64,000 bases of DNA from Candidatus Sulfotelmatobacter sp. (GCA_030041475.1 JASHNU010000080.1:1-64000); one strand, 5' to 3'; positions 27,730 through 37,598 are shown, counted from the stretch's first letter. Notes: generated by a model from the letters alone, not told the origin. A program made the numbers and translations.

Positions 27730-29076
27730 TTATGCCGGACGGAATGCGTTGGCCGTCAGATCGCCCAGCAGCTTGTGCCAGGGATGCTTTTCGTTGCGCT
27801 CGACCTCGGCAACCATGTTGCGCATCTTCTCCAGCACCGGCGGCGTTGCGTCATCATACACGTCGCCCTGCAGGAGCTTCAGCACATCCAGACGATACCT
27901 GGTGTCATTGATGAAATATGTGAACAACACGTTGAGCCGGTAGTAGACCGTGATGAAGTCGTACCAGTTCTTAGTACCCAGCCGCAGCGTGTTCTCGTAG
28001 GTGGCAAAACTCTCGCGCGAGAAATCATTCTTCTCGAGCGCTGCCAGAATGTCTTTGTGCGCGAAGCGCGAGCTGTTCAGCGCGATGCTCACTCCGGTCG
28101 AAAAGATGGGATCGACGAAGCGTCCCGCATCGCCGACCATCAGGAAACGGTCGCCGCACAGCTGCTTCATGGCGTAGCTGTAGTCGCCCTCATCCTTGAA
28201 TGGACGGATACGGTCGGCCTTGCGCAGCGTCTCTTCGATCATGGGACGCGTGCCCACTGAACTCCAGAAAAACTTCTCGCGGTCTTCCTTTGACTTGGCG
28301 AAGTTCTTTTTCTGCGTCACCACGCCGAGGCTAGTGACGTCGTCGGTGATCGGAATCTGCCAGATCCAGGTGTTCGAAATCGGCAGGAAGTGAATGTAGA
28401 TGTAGTCCAGGTTCGTGTCGCGCTTGGCGAAGACCTTGCGATCGTAGCCGGCAAACCAGGAGTGAATCGCGTACTGGTCGAAAACCGTGTCCTGAATCTT
28501 GAGCTTCATCTGGTTGCCCAGGAAGGTATTGCGCCCGCTGGCGTCGACCACCATCTTTGCGCTAACGCCCAGTTGCTTCGAGCCCATCTGGAAGCGAACG
28601 ATCGGCTCCTTGGGGCCGAAATCCACCTCGCTCACCTTGATACCGTCGTAAACCGTCGCGCCCAGTTTGTGCGCATGCTGCAGGAGCAGCAGGTCGAACT
28701 TGCCGCGATCCACGTGGTAAGTGTGATTCTTGTCTACACCCGGCTGCTGGCGCTCTTCGAAGCGAATGTCGACGTTGCAATCCGCAGACAGTCCCTCGAG
28801 GTCGTGCACGTAAGGCGTCTTCTTGTCGTCGGTCGTCCAGACGGCGCCGTACTTCTTGGGGAATTTTGCGGCTTCCATCTGCGGCAGGAAATCGAGATCC
28901 TTGAATACTCGCGTCGACGATGGAACGAGCGACTCGCCGACGTGCGGCCGCGGGAACAGTTCGCGCTCGAACACCACACAGTTCACCCCGGCCTTGGCCA
29001 GGTAGCAGGCCATGGACGATCCCGCCGGCCCGCCTCCGATAATGGCTACATCAAAATCCGGTTTCGTGATAACCAA
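27730..29076 (-). CDS. Flavin-dependent halogenase-type oxidoreductase, copy 2
   Basis: 448 aa from a TTG at 29076, preceded by GGGAGGA; the frame runs on to 29124 but the TTG aligns with the start of the neighbouring paralogue (VITKPDFD / VLTKPDFD). The FAD motif GGGPAGSSMA is at residues 11-20, followed by PRPHVGESLVPS. The halogenase markers TWIWQIP (WxWxIP) and FVDPIFSTG (FxxPxxSxG) are present, as is KKYGA with a possible catalytic Lys. It would use reduced flavin from an unlinked reductase to halogenate an unknown substrate. About 70% identical by eye to the adjacent copy. Confidence 0.8.
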   Translation of the reverse strand: MVITKPDFDVAIIGGGPAGSSMACYLAKAGVNCVVFERELFPRPHVGESLVPSSTRVFKDLDFLPQMEAAKFPKKYGAVWTTDDKKTPYVHDLEGLSADCNVDIRFEERQQPGVDKNHTYHVDRGKFDLLLLQHAHKLGATVYDGIKVSEVDFGPKEPIVRFQMGSKQLGVSAKMVVDASGRNTFLGNQMKLKIQDTVFDQYAIHSWFAGYDRKVFAKRDTNLDYIYIHFLPISNTWIWQIPITDDVTSLGVVTQKKNFAKSKEDREKFFWSSVGTRPMIEETLRKADRIRPFKDEGDYSYAMKQLCGDRFLMVGDAGRFVDPIFSTGVSIALNSSRFAHKDILAALEKNDFSRESFATYENTLRLGTKNWYDFITVYYRLNVLFTYFINDTRYRLDVLKLLQGDVYDDATPPVLEKMRNMVAEVERNEKHPWHKLLGDLTANAFRPA

Positions 29077-29126
29077 CGCTTCCTCCCAGAATTTCTTTGG
29101 CTCGCTCCAAGCTTCGCTTTGCAAAG

Positions 29127-30497
29127 CTACATCTGACTGGCTTGCTTGAAGGCGTCTACAGTCATATCGCCCAGCAGCTTGTGCCAGGGATGCTTCACAT
29201 TCTGCTCGACTTCCGAGACCATCTTCTTCATCTTGTCGAGCACCGGCGGCGCGGCATCGTCGTACACGTCCCCTTGCAGCAGTTTCAAGACATCTAGCCG
29301 ATAACGCGGGTTGCCCACGAAATAAGTGAACAGGACGTTCAACCGGTAATACACCGAGATGAATTCGTACCAGTTCTTCGTGCCCAGGCGGAGCTTGGTT
29401 TCATAGTCCTTGAAGCTCTCGCGCGAGAAGTCGTTGCGCTCCAGCGCGCTCAGAACGTTGATGTGCGCAAAGCGCGAGCTGTTGAGCGCGATGCTGACGC
29501 CGGTCGAGAAAATCGGGTCCACAAACCTTCCCGCGTCGCCCACCAGCATGAAGCGGTCACCGCAGAGCTGTTTCATGGCGTAGCTGTAATCGCCTTCATC
29601 CTTGAAGGGATTCATCTGGTCCGCCACCTGTAATTTCTCGCGCAGCAGTGGGCGCGTTCCCACCGCATTCCAGAAGAACTGTTCGCGATCCTGCTTCGAC
29701 CTGGCGAAATTCTTCTTCTGCGTCACCACTCCGATGCTCGTAACCGAGTCGGTGATCGGAATCTGCCAGATCCAGGTGTTGGAGATGGGCAGGAAGTGAA
29801 TGAAGATGAAATCCAGCTGCGCGTCTTTCTTGGCGAAGGCGCGGCGGTCGTAACCGTCGAACCAGGTGTGAATGGCATACTGATCGAACACCGGGTCTTT
29901 GATCTTCAGCTTCATCTGATTGCCGAGGAACGTGTTGCGCCCGCTGCAATCGATGACCATCTTGCAACTCACGCCCATTTCGCGGTTGCCCATCTTGAAG
30001 CGCACGATGGGCTCTTTCGGACCGAAATCCACTTCATTCACTCTCACGCCTTCGTACACCGCTGCGCCTAGTTTGTTGGCATGCTGCAATAGCATCAGAT
30101 CGAACTTGCTGCGATCCACGTGGTAGGTGTACTCGCGGTCCACGCCTTCCTGCTGGCGCTCGTTGAAGCGGATTTCAACGTGCGATCCGGGATTGATCTC
30201 TTCGTTATCGAATCCCCCCTGGAAGGTCATGTCATACGCGCCCTGGTCTTCGGCGGTCCAGGCGGCGCCAAACTTATGGGGAAACTTGGCTTCCTCCATC
30301 TGGTCGAGAAAATCGAGGTCACGAAACACTCGCATCGCTGAGGGCACCAGAGATTCGCCCACGTGCGGCCGAGGGAATAATTCACGCTCAAAAATCACAC
30401 AATTCACTCCCTTTTTCGCCAGGTAAGCGCCCATAGAGCCGCCTGCGGGTCCGCCGCCAATGATGGCTACGTCGAAATCCGGCTTTGTAAGAACCAA
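29127..30497 (-). CDS. Flavin-dependent halogenase-type oxidoreductase, copy 1
   Basis: 456 aa from a TTG at 30497, with AAGGAG about 7 bases upstream. It has the same layout as its tandem copy: GGGPAGGSMG FAD loop, PRPHVGESLVPS, TWIWQIP, GDAGRFVDPIFSTG, and KFGAAW in place of KYGAVW. The halogenase-diagnostic motifs are intact, but no partner flavin reductase or biosynthetic enzyme is adjacent, so the substrate is open and a hydroxylase role is not excluded. It is the first gene of a four-gene minus-strand operon with a promoter at 30599-30628. Confidence 0.8.
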   Translation of the reverse strand: MVLTKPDFDVAIIGGGPAGGSMGAYLAKKGVNCVIFERELFPRPHVGESLVPSAMRVFRDLDFLDQMEEAKFPHKFGAAWTAEDQGAYDMTFQGGFDNEEINPGSHVEIRFNERQQEGVDREYTYHVDRSKFDLMLLQHANKLGAAVYEGVRVNEVDFGPKEPIVRFKMGNREMGVSCKMVIDCSGRNTFLGNQMKLKIKDPVFDQYAIHTWFDGYDRRAFAKKDAQLDFIFIHFLPISNTWIWQIPITDSVTSIGVVTQKKNFARSKQDREQFFWNAVGTRPLLREKLQVADQMNPFKDEGDYSYAMKQLCGDRFMLVGDAGRFVDPIFSTGVSIALNSSRFAHINVLSALERNDFSRESFKDYETKLRLGTKNWYEFISVYYRLNVLFTYFVGNPRYRLDVLKLLQGDVYDDAAPPVLDKMKKMVSEVEQNVKHPWHKLLGDMTVDAFKQASQM

Positions 30498-30598
30498 TGT
30501 ATTACTCCTTTGGAGGACTTAAAAAAGATGGGGTGCTGTCTTAGGCTTTAGTGCCTTAGGTTGTGGGGGAATGACCTACGTATACCACTTGTGCAATC

Positions 30599-30628
30599 AC
30601 TATGACCGGTGTCTGCAATCCCTGTCAA
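30599..30628 (-). promoter_or_regulatory. Candidate promoter of the halogenase operon
   Basis: On the minus strand a perfect TTGACA (30628-30623), an 18-base spacer and CATAGT (30604-30599) lie about 95 bases before the TTG start of copy 1. Confidence 0.55.
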
Positions 30629-30791
30629 GGAGACCTTTTACTCCATTTCAGTGCTCCCCCTTGGTAATCACGGGGTGGTTACCGCCGCCCGGGCAGCACA
30701 GGTGTAGTAAAGGACTCTCCGCGCTGGTGGCCTTCCGGCGCGTGTTCAGATTGCTTGCGCCCAGTTTTCCTTTTCGCAAAACTGCCCTCAT

Positions 30792-30809
30792 ATGGCACTC
30801 TAGTGCCAT
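30792..30809. promoter_or_regulatory. Palindrome ATGGCACT-CT-AGTGCCAT
   Basis: Two 8-base arms complement each other perfectly across a 2-base spacer, 18 bases in all. A possible dimer binding site in the region between the LuxR gene and the halogenase operon. The sequence TAGTGCC also occurs near 30549. Confidence 0.4.
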
Positions 30810-30827
30810 TTACGAGGCTTGGCGTGT

Positions 30828-30841
30828 GAGACTAAAGTCTC
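30828..30841. promoter_or_regulatory. Palindrome GAGACT-AA-AGTCTC
   Basis: Two 6-base arms with a 2-base spacer, 19 bases downstream of the first palindrome. It shares the 2-base spacer but not the arm sequence. Confidence 0.3.
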
Positions 30842-31062
30842 TCCACCGTGTGCCTCTGGACGGGTTCGTCAAAGGCACTGCAGGCAACACCGAACTGGCG
30901 TTTCCAATTCAGCCGTTTCGCGTCGCTCGATGCCCCCAGTCTTGCGCCACTACTGAGTGAGCAGTTTACAGAGGCACGCTGATGCTCAGCACACGTTGTT
31001 CGGCATCGTGCCAAGTCGTCAATTACCCGCTGTCTTGGGAGATCAGGGAGACATAAATAAGA

Positions 31063-31890
31063 ATGCCGCAGCCTCTTACTTTCTTGCCGGGGAACTCCGA
31101 AAGAATACGGGTACTCGCCGCCGACAGCACGCGCATGAGCAGCCAGTTGCTGGCCGAAGCGTTGGCGCAGGAGCGTCAGTTCGAGGTTACCGGCATGGAT
31201 CCTCAACCATCGTCCATTCTGGAGGCGATCGCGCAACAGAAGCCGGATATCGTGCTGGTCAGCTCGGCTCTGGAAGGCTCGGCCACGCTAGGCTTTGAGC
31301 TCACTCGCCGGGTCCGCAGCTCGCACGCCTCGACGCGCGTCATCCTTCTTATGGACAGCTCGACCCCATCTGCAGTGGTGGAGGCGTTCCGTTGCGGAGC
31401 GCAGGGAATTTTCTCGCGCACCCAGTCCGCGAAGACGCTGGCCAAGTGCATCAGGAGCGTTCATCAGGGCCAGGTTTGGGCCAACAGCGCGGAACTCACT
31501 TTTTTGCTGCAGGCTCTGCGTGAAGCTGCTCCCATGCGCATGGTGGATTCGCACGGTGATGCCATCCTTTCCAAACGTGAGCAGGACGTCGTTCATTGCG
31601 TGGCCGAGGGACTCTCGAACCGCGAGATCGCTAGCCGGTTGAAGCTCACTGAACACACGGTGAAAAATTATCTGTTCCGCATCTTCGACAAGCTGGGTGT
31701 TTCCAGTCGCGTGGAAGTTGTGCTTTACGCCTTCCGTTTCCGCAAGGATCTCGTCGGATCTCCGTCACCAAAGGAGTCTGCTGAGTCGGTGGGTCCGGTG
31801 GGCAAGCCGGCCAAATCCAACGGGAGCGCGCCGAGGCCAGTCCGACCGGTAGATGCTCTGCCTGAGCTCGCCGTTCGAGGCCGCAGCTAA
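31063..31890 (+). CDS. LuxR/NarL-type regulator with degenerate receiver domain
   Basis: 275 aa. A receiver-like domain (about 15-135) precedes a LuxR helix-turn-helix (about 168-225; LSKREQDVVHCVAEGLSNREIASRL...HTVKNYLFRIFDKLGV) and a Pro/Ser-rich tail. The receiver lacks the phosphorylation residues: PDIVLVSSAL has Ser where the phospho-Asp should be, the acidic pair is reduced to one Asp (VLAADS), and the conserved Lys position reads GIFSRT. It therefore probably does not respond to a histidine kinase. It is divergent from the halogenase operon and may regulate it. Confidence 0.85.
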   Translation: MPQPLTFLPGNSERIRVLAADSTRMSSQLLAEALAQERQFEVTGMDPQPSSILEAIAQQKPDIVLVSSALEGSATLGFELTRRVRSSHASTRVILLMDSSTPSAVVEAFRCGAQGIFSRTQSAKTLAKCIRSVHQGQVWANSAELTFLLQALREAAPMRMVDSHGDAILSKREQDVVHCVAEGLSNREIASRLKLTEHTVKNYLFRIFDKLGVSSRVEVVLYAFRFRKDLVGSPSPKESAESVGPVGKPAKSNGSAPRPVRPVDALPELAVRGRS

Positions 31891-31976
31891 ACACGGAACA
31901 GAAGGCAATTCAGAACATCGGGATCCAGGTGCCACGCTGAATTTCCCCACTCACTTTCTGCGCTCACTTTACTCGT

Positions 31977-33536
31977 TCACTGGGGCAAGCGAAAGCTGAG
32001 CGTCACCCGCGTTTCCATCTCGGCGGGATGACCGTCTGGCGCGCGGGGCTTGAATCGCCACTGCTTCACCGCATCCATGGCAGCGCGGACCAGCAGCGGC
32101 TGCCCGCTGATCACCTGCATGTCCTCGACCGAGCCATCCCGTGCAATGCGCACATCGAGCACGACCACGCCTTGAATCCCTTGCTGGCGCGCTTCCCGGG
32201 GATAGTCGGGTTCCACGCGACGCACCAAGCTGTTTTCGGCATCTTCCTCGGGCAACTGCACGACCGGGTTCGTCATGGAGCGTTCTTGTTCGGACTGTGC
32301 TGGCATGGTCGCGGACAGTGTCAGCGCCTTTGCTGACGATTTCGTTCTTTCGTCCTGCGCTTGCGCCTGTTGCCCGGGCGTGATGCGGAATACTTCCTTA
32401 TCGTTTTCGTACACCACCAAACCACCCGGCGGAGGCAATGACGATGATGGCGCGTTCCGTGACCGTGCAGCCGTCGTCCCGGCAGCGTTCGTTGCTCCAT
32501 CTGCAGCGGGTTGCCCTTGCTGACTCGCAGCCGGATTCGACACCTTGGGCTCGGGATTGCTCGCTGCCGCCGTCGAGCGAACGTCCTTGTGCGATCCCGC
32601 TCCCGGCCCGCGCGCTCGAGTCGAGTCGGATTGAATCCAGCCCAGCCGCGCCAGCGCCAGCACTCCCATTCCGATCGCGCCCAGCAAAACTGCCACACCC
32701 AGAATTCCAGTCACAATTCGGACTGCACGGCCGGGACGCACTCTGCCCACAGGGCCCCCTCCCGATTCCACACCCACCTTAGTGTCGTAACCTGCCAAGA
32801 AGAACGGCACATCGTCGGCGAGATGTGGAGAAAAAGGGACTTCGGAATCGGGCCCACTCTCGCGGATAGGCGCGCGTGCAGGCGCCGCTTCGCGAACACT
32901 CTCGGCAGTAGACGGCACTTTCTGCATCGCGTGTTCCACGTTCTTGAGCACACGCTGCGCCAGAGCCTCCAATGTGCGGGAGTCGCGCTCCCCAAACGCC
33001 GCCGGACGCGTGGCAAACGCTTCCAGAACACCCACCAGGTCCGGCCCGTGGGCCAGAGGCAGCACGATTATGGAACGCACCCCCAACTGGCGCGAAGCCA
33101 CCACATCCGCGCGCGAATCAACCTCGGCATCGTTGCAAACCTGAATTTGCCCCGTCCGCACGCATTCGCCCGACAACCCGTGACTGGCATCAAGCCGCGA
33201 CCCCAACTCCGGAGCCGTGTTCCCGCTCGTAGCCCGACACACCAGTTCCTGATCGCGCTTCAATGCGATCGCGGCCCCGCTCGCCCCGGTCGCCAAACAA
33301 GCCTGTTCCACAATTTCATTGAGCACGATGTCGAGAGCCAGGTCGGAGGAAAGTTCGGGCGGCAAACCTGCCGCCCGCGCCGCAAAGCGTGCCCGGAGTT
33401 CGGCAAAATCGCTCTCGATGGCGGGTGCGTCTTGTGGTTTATCGGCAGATGAGGGATTTGGACTCAAAGAATCATGGCCCCGCAGCGCAGAACACGCAGC
33501 ATAATCGGCAAGCTTCTGAGCGCAGTTTCCGCCCAA
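31977..33536 (-). CDS. GAF-transmembrane-TonB C-terminal fusion protein
   Basis: 519 aa from a TTG at 33536; a TTG at 33467 is an alternative and there is no nearby ATG, so the start is uncertain. A GAF domain (about 60-200) is followed by one transmembrane helix (about 272-298), a Ser/Ala/Pro-rich linker, and a TonB C-terminal domain (about 430-519; RRVEPDYPREARQQGIQG, AVKQWRFKPR). The GAF side would be cytoplasmic and the TonB domain periplasmic. No ExbB/ExbD genes are adjacent. It may couple a cytoplasmic ligand or redox signal to energy transduction; this is inferred from architecture. Confidence 0.8.
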   Translation of the reverse strand: MGGNCAQKLADYAACSALRGHDSLSPNPSSADKPQDAPAIESDFAELRARFAARAAGLPPELSSDLALDIVLNEIVEQACLATGASGAAIALKRDQELVCRATSGNTAPELGSRLDASHGLSGECVRTGQIQVCNDAEVDSRADVVASRQLGVRSIIVLPLAHGPDLVGVLEAFATRPAAFGERDSRTLEALAQRVLKNVEHAMQKVPSTAESVREAAPARAPIRESGPDSEVPFSPHLADDVPFFLAGYDTKVGVESGGGPVGRVRPGRAVRIVTGILGVAVLLGAIGMGVLALARLGWIQSDSTRARGPGAGSHKDVRSTAAASNPEPKVSNPAASQQGQPAADGATNAAGTTAARSRNAPSSSLPPPGGLVVYENDKEVFRITPGQQAQAQDERTKSSAKALTLSATMPAQSEQERSMTNPVVQLPEEDAENSLVRRVEPDYPREARQQGIQGVVVLDVRIARDGSVEDMQVISGQPLLVRAAMDAVKQWRFKPRAPDGHPAEMETRVTLSFRLPQ

Positions 33537-33619
33537 AATTGCGCATTGTCAATGGCTCCTCTCCCCTTAGCCCCCATCGTCTCAATTCGAATCTCGGTGT
33601 CTTCATTAATTCTTATCGG

Positions 33620-33790
33620 ATGCGTTATCCCGAGTGGAGCCGCTTTTCCGGCGGAGCGAGAGCCCGCCCTGCGCGCTTCCTCGCGAAGCGAGGAGAGTCG
33701 AACGGGAGCCTCCCGCTCCCAATCAGCTGTCTTAAGAGAGGAGATCCCTCGGCCCGCCGGATAAAACGAGGGCCTTCGGGATGACACGCT
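33620..33790. repeat. Dispersed palindromic repeat region
   Basis: Located in the 295-base gap between 33537 and 33831. It contains TATCCCGAG, a perfect hairpin CCTCGC-GAA-GCGAGG (33679-33693), AGATCCCTCG and ends ...CCTTCGGGATGAC, the reverse of a GTCATCCCGAAGG...GAGGGATCT repeat. It resembles the 16321-16391 element. No protein reading frame is supported. Confidence 0.5.
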
Positions 33791-33831
33791 GGAAATAGGT
33801 CAGGCAAGCGTCGCCATATAATCACCCCTTG

Positions 33832-34437
33832 ATGCGAATCGTGTTCTTCCCCACACCCGCCGATTTTCGCCGCTGGCTCGAAGCTAACGGCCGGAACCAG
33901 GCCGAACTCCAGGTTGGCTTTTACAAGAAGTCATCGGGAAAGCCGAGCATCACCTACCCAGAGGCCGTAGACGAAGCTCTCTGCTTTGGCTGGATCGGCG
34001 TCCGCAATAGCATTGACGCCGACTCTTACCGCGTCCGCTTCACGCCACGCAAGCCGAAGAGCCAGTGGAGCGCCGTGAACATCCGGCATGTCGAAAGGCT
34101 CACCAAAGCCAGGCGCATGCGGACCGAAGGCCTGAAGGCATTCGAAGGCGCGACCGAGCAGTCGCGCAAATACTCGTACGAGCAGCGCCATCACGCCACA
34201 CTGCCTGCGGCACACGAACGGCGATTTCGCGCCGCCAGCAAAGCCTGGGCCTTCTTTCAATCCCGGCCACCGTGGTACCGGCGCACGGCCACGTTCTGGA
34301 TTGTCAGCGCAAAGAAAGAAGAAACCCGTCAGAAACGCCTGGCCACGCTGATTGCCGATTGCGCCCGCGGCCAACTGGTTAAGCCGCTGCGCAGACCCGC
34401 GGGTGCGAAACGTGGTTCCAAAACGGAAGAGGAATAG
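33832..34437 (+). CDS. YdeI/OmpD-associated family protein
   Basis: 201 aa from the ATG at 33832 (a TTG lies immediately before). The start is leader-poor with no clear ribosome site. The sequence follows the YdeI-type family: a segment ELQVGFYKKSSGKPSITYPEA, EALCFGWIG, RFTPRKPKSQWSAVN, and the C-terminal block FWIVSAKKEETRQKRLA. Members have been linked to peptide or bacteriocin protection, but the biochemical function is not established. It is a monocistronic gene upstream of ugd. Confidence 0.8.
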   Translation: MRIVFFPTPADFRRWLEANGRNQAELQVGFYKKSSGKPSITYPEAVDEALCFGWIGVRNSIDADSYRVRFTPRKPKSQWSAVNIRHVERLTKARRMRTEGLKAFEGATEQSRKYSYEQRHHATLPAAHERRFRAASKAWAFFQSRPPWYRRTATFWIVSAKKEETRQKRLATLIADCARGQLVKPLRRPAGAKRGSKTEEE

Positions 34438-34593
34438 AGACGAGGAAAGAGACAGTGACAGTTTTTTTATGATCGTAATGGTAGTCTTTTCTCAGGTGTT
34501 CGACGCTGCAACGTTTCGAGATCTCCCGGCCGGAGCCGGCCCTGAACCCTGAAACTTTGCAGCCTTGCAACTCTGCAGCCTCGGAGAGTAAAC

Positions 34594-36024
34594 ATGCGGA
34601 TCGCAGTGGTGGGCTCCGGGTACGTGGGACTGGTCGCGGGTGCCTGTTTTGCCGACCTCGGGCACGACGTCATTCTGGTGGATAACGACCAGCACAAACT
34701 GGTCGCGCTGCGCAACGGGCAGGTGCCCATTCACGAGAATTTTCTGCCGGAATTGCTGAACCGGCACCGCGGCCGCCGCCTGCAGTTTTCTGACGACTTG
34801 CAGGAAGCAGTGCGCCAGAGTGCGGCGATCTTCGTTGCCGTCGGCACGCCACCCACCGAAAGCGGCGAAGCCGATCTTTCTTACGTTGAATCGGTTGCGC
34901 GCGAAATTTCCGGCGCCATCGAGAGCTATAAGGTCATTGTCGAAAAGAGCACCGTTCCCGTTTACACGAGCGATTGGGTGCGCAAGATTATCCTGCGCAA
35001 CGGCACCAACCCCGAACTGTTCGACGTCGCCTCCAATCCCGAATTTCTGCGGGAAGGCACTGCCGTCACCGATTTTCTCTTTCCCGATCGCATTGTGGTT
35101 GGCTGCGACTCCGAGCGCTCGGCCGACGTGTTGCGCGAAATCTATGCCCCGCTGACCTGCACCAACAAAGAAGACAGTTACTACCAGCGCGCCGACTCTA
35201 TCCCGCAGCCGGATCGCGCAACCATTCCCGCGCCGCTGTTCGTCACCACTACCAAGAGTGCGGAACTGATCAAGCACGCCTCCAACGCTTTTCTTGCCAT
35301 GAAGATTTCTTTTATCAACGCAGTGGCATCGGTTTGCGAATCGGTCGGAGCTAACGTGAACCAGGTGGTCCAGGGCATCGGCACCGATTCACGTATCGGC
35401 CCGCGCTTTCTGAATCCTGGCATCGGCTATGGCGGCTCCTGCTTTCCGAAAGACGTCATGGCTTTTCGTGCCGTGGCCCGCGAATCCGGCTACGAATTCC
35501 GCCTGCTCGATGAAGTCATGCGGATCAACGAAGAACAGCGCCAGCGTTTCCTGCGCAAGGTGCGCAGCGCGTTGTGGACGCTGCGGGGCAAGCATCTTGG
35601 TGTGCTCGGACTCGCCTTCAAGGGCGGGACCGACGACATCCGCGAATCGCCCGCAGTTTTTCTCGTGCAAGCCCTGTTGCAGGAAGGCGGCAAGATCACG
35701 GCCTACGATCCCGCTGCCATGGAGCGCACGCAAGAGATCCTCGGCTCGGGCATCCGCTACGCCAATTCGGCTTACGAAGCTGCGCAAGGCGCCGACGCTC
35801 TGCTCATCCTCACCGAGTGGGAGGAGTTCGCCAATCTCGATCTCAGCCGCCTGCGCAGCGAGCTCCGCTACCCCATCGTCATTGACGGCCGTAACCTGTA
35901 TGATCCCGAGGTGATGGCTGCCCACGGATTCACCTATTACAGTGTGGGCCGTGCGGCCTGCCATCCCGACGGCGTTCCTGCAGCCACGCTGAAAAACGGC
36001 CCGGGCAATGGAACCAAGAAGTAA
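34594..36024 (+). CDS. ugd: UDP-glucose 6-dehydrogenase
   Basis: 476 aa; ATG preceded by GGAGAG. It oxidises UDP-glucose to UDP-glucuronate with two NAD+ in the cytoplasm. The N-terminal Rossmann motif is GSGYVGLVAGACFADLGHDV; the catalytic Cys lies in GIGYGGSCFPKD (about residue 283), with the helix AFLAMKISFINA before it; the C-terminal UDP-binding domain contains GLAFKGGTDDIRESPA. Length is normal. It lies 12 bases upstream of the UDP-xylose synthase-type gene, making a two-step nucleotide-sugar operon. Confidence 0.95.
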   Translation: MRIAVVGSGYVGLVAGACFADLGHDVILVDNDQHKLVALRNGQVPIHENFLPELLNRHRGRRLQFSDDLQEAVRQSAAIFVAVGTPPTESGEADLSYVESVAREISGAIESYKVIVEKSTVPVYTSDWVRKIILRNGTNPELFDVASNPEFLREGTAVTDFLFPDRIVVGCDSERSADVLREIYAPLTCTNKEDSYYQRADSIPQPDRATIPAPLFVTTTKSAELIKHASNAFLAMKISFINAVASVCESVGANVNQVVQGIGTDSRIGPRFLNPGIGYGGSCFPKDVMAFRAVARESGYEFRLLDEVMRINEEQRQRFLRKVRSALWTLRGKHLGVLGLAFKGGTDDIRESPAVFLVQALLQEGGKITAYDPAAMERTQEILGSGIRYANSAYEAAQGADALLILTEWEEFANLDLSRLRSELRYPIVIDGRNLYDPEVMAAHGFTYYSVGRAACHPDGVPAATLKNGPGNGTKK

Positions 36025-36036
36025 CGGCAACCGAGC

Positions 36037-36996
<960 letters not shown>

Positions 36997-37033
36997 CTGA
37001 ACCCGGCCGTTTTGCTGCCGCGACGCGCGATTT

Positions 37034-37408
37034 CTAACGATTGAACTTGCTCAGCTGAAGGTAGTCGAGGCCCAACAAGCACAAGTATGCGGCCAGCGTG
37101 GACAGACCTGCCAGAGCAATCCGGGATCCAGTTTTGCTGTGCGCTCGAACCCCAATTGCAATCGCAACGGTCAATGCGATTGCCGTCAGGAAACCCAGGA
37201 TAGTGGGCAGCAGAAGAGACCTTTGAGAGAGAGCTATAACGAGTACAAGCCCATATTGGACTCCAAAAGCCGCTATCGCGACCGGCTCGCGCGGTTCCTC
37301 GATGGACCGCGCGGACCAAACGTAATGCCATAACGCAAGCACTCCAGACACCATACCCAGCGTTGCGAGAAGCACGAGCCCTATCGCCAAGAGCATTTGC
37401 AAATCCAT
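37034..37408 (-). CDS. Small membrane protein of unknown function
   Basis: 124 aa with four predicted transmembrane helices (about 5-27, 43-61, 65-87 and 95-115) and few charged residues outside loops. The sole ATG at 37408 has GAGGA immediately upstream, too close to be ideal. I do not recognise the family. It is convergent with the UDP-xylose synthase-type gene. Confidence 0.55.
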   Translation of the reverse strand: MDLQMLLAIGLVLLATLGMVSGVLALWHYVWSARSIEEPREPVAIAAFGVQYGLVLVIALSQRSLLLPTILGFLTAIALTVAIAIGVRAHSKTGSRIALAGLSTLAAYLCLLGLDYLQLSKFNR

Positions 37409-37598
37409 TCCTCGATTCTGCCAGAGGACATTCCTAGATCGCCAGATTACGGTGGGTAGCGGCCCAGGAGAGCTTCGGGGTGGCAGTCTCCTGAGCTGGG
37501 AGGGGAACGGCGAGCATTAGCAGGAGAATCAAATCGTTTCATACCGCTTGGGCGAACGATTCCCTGCACAGAGAGCGGTGGTCAACGATGAAAGTTGA

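Larger units (their letters stand above)
30498..31062. other. Divergent control region between halogenase operon and LuxR gene
   Basis: 565 bases without a supportable gene. It contains a sigma70-type promoter toward the halogenases and two short palindromes (30792-30809 and 30828-30841). No promoter for the LuxR gene is obvious. Confidence 0.55.

Noticed and set aside
30571-30960. 129-codon plus-strand frame in the halogenase/LuxR intergenic region
   Set aside because: No ribosome site or family pattern; it runs through promoter and palindrome sequences.
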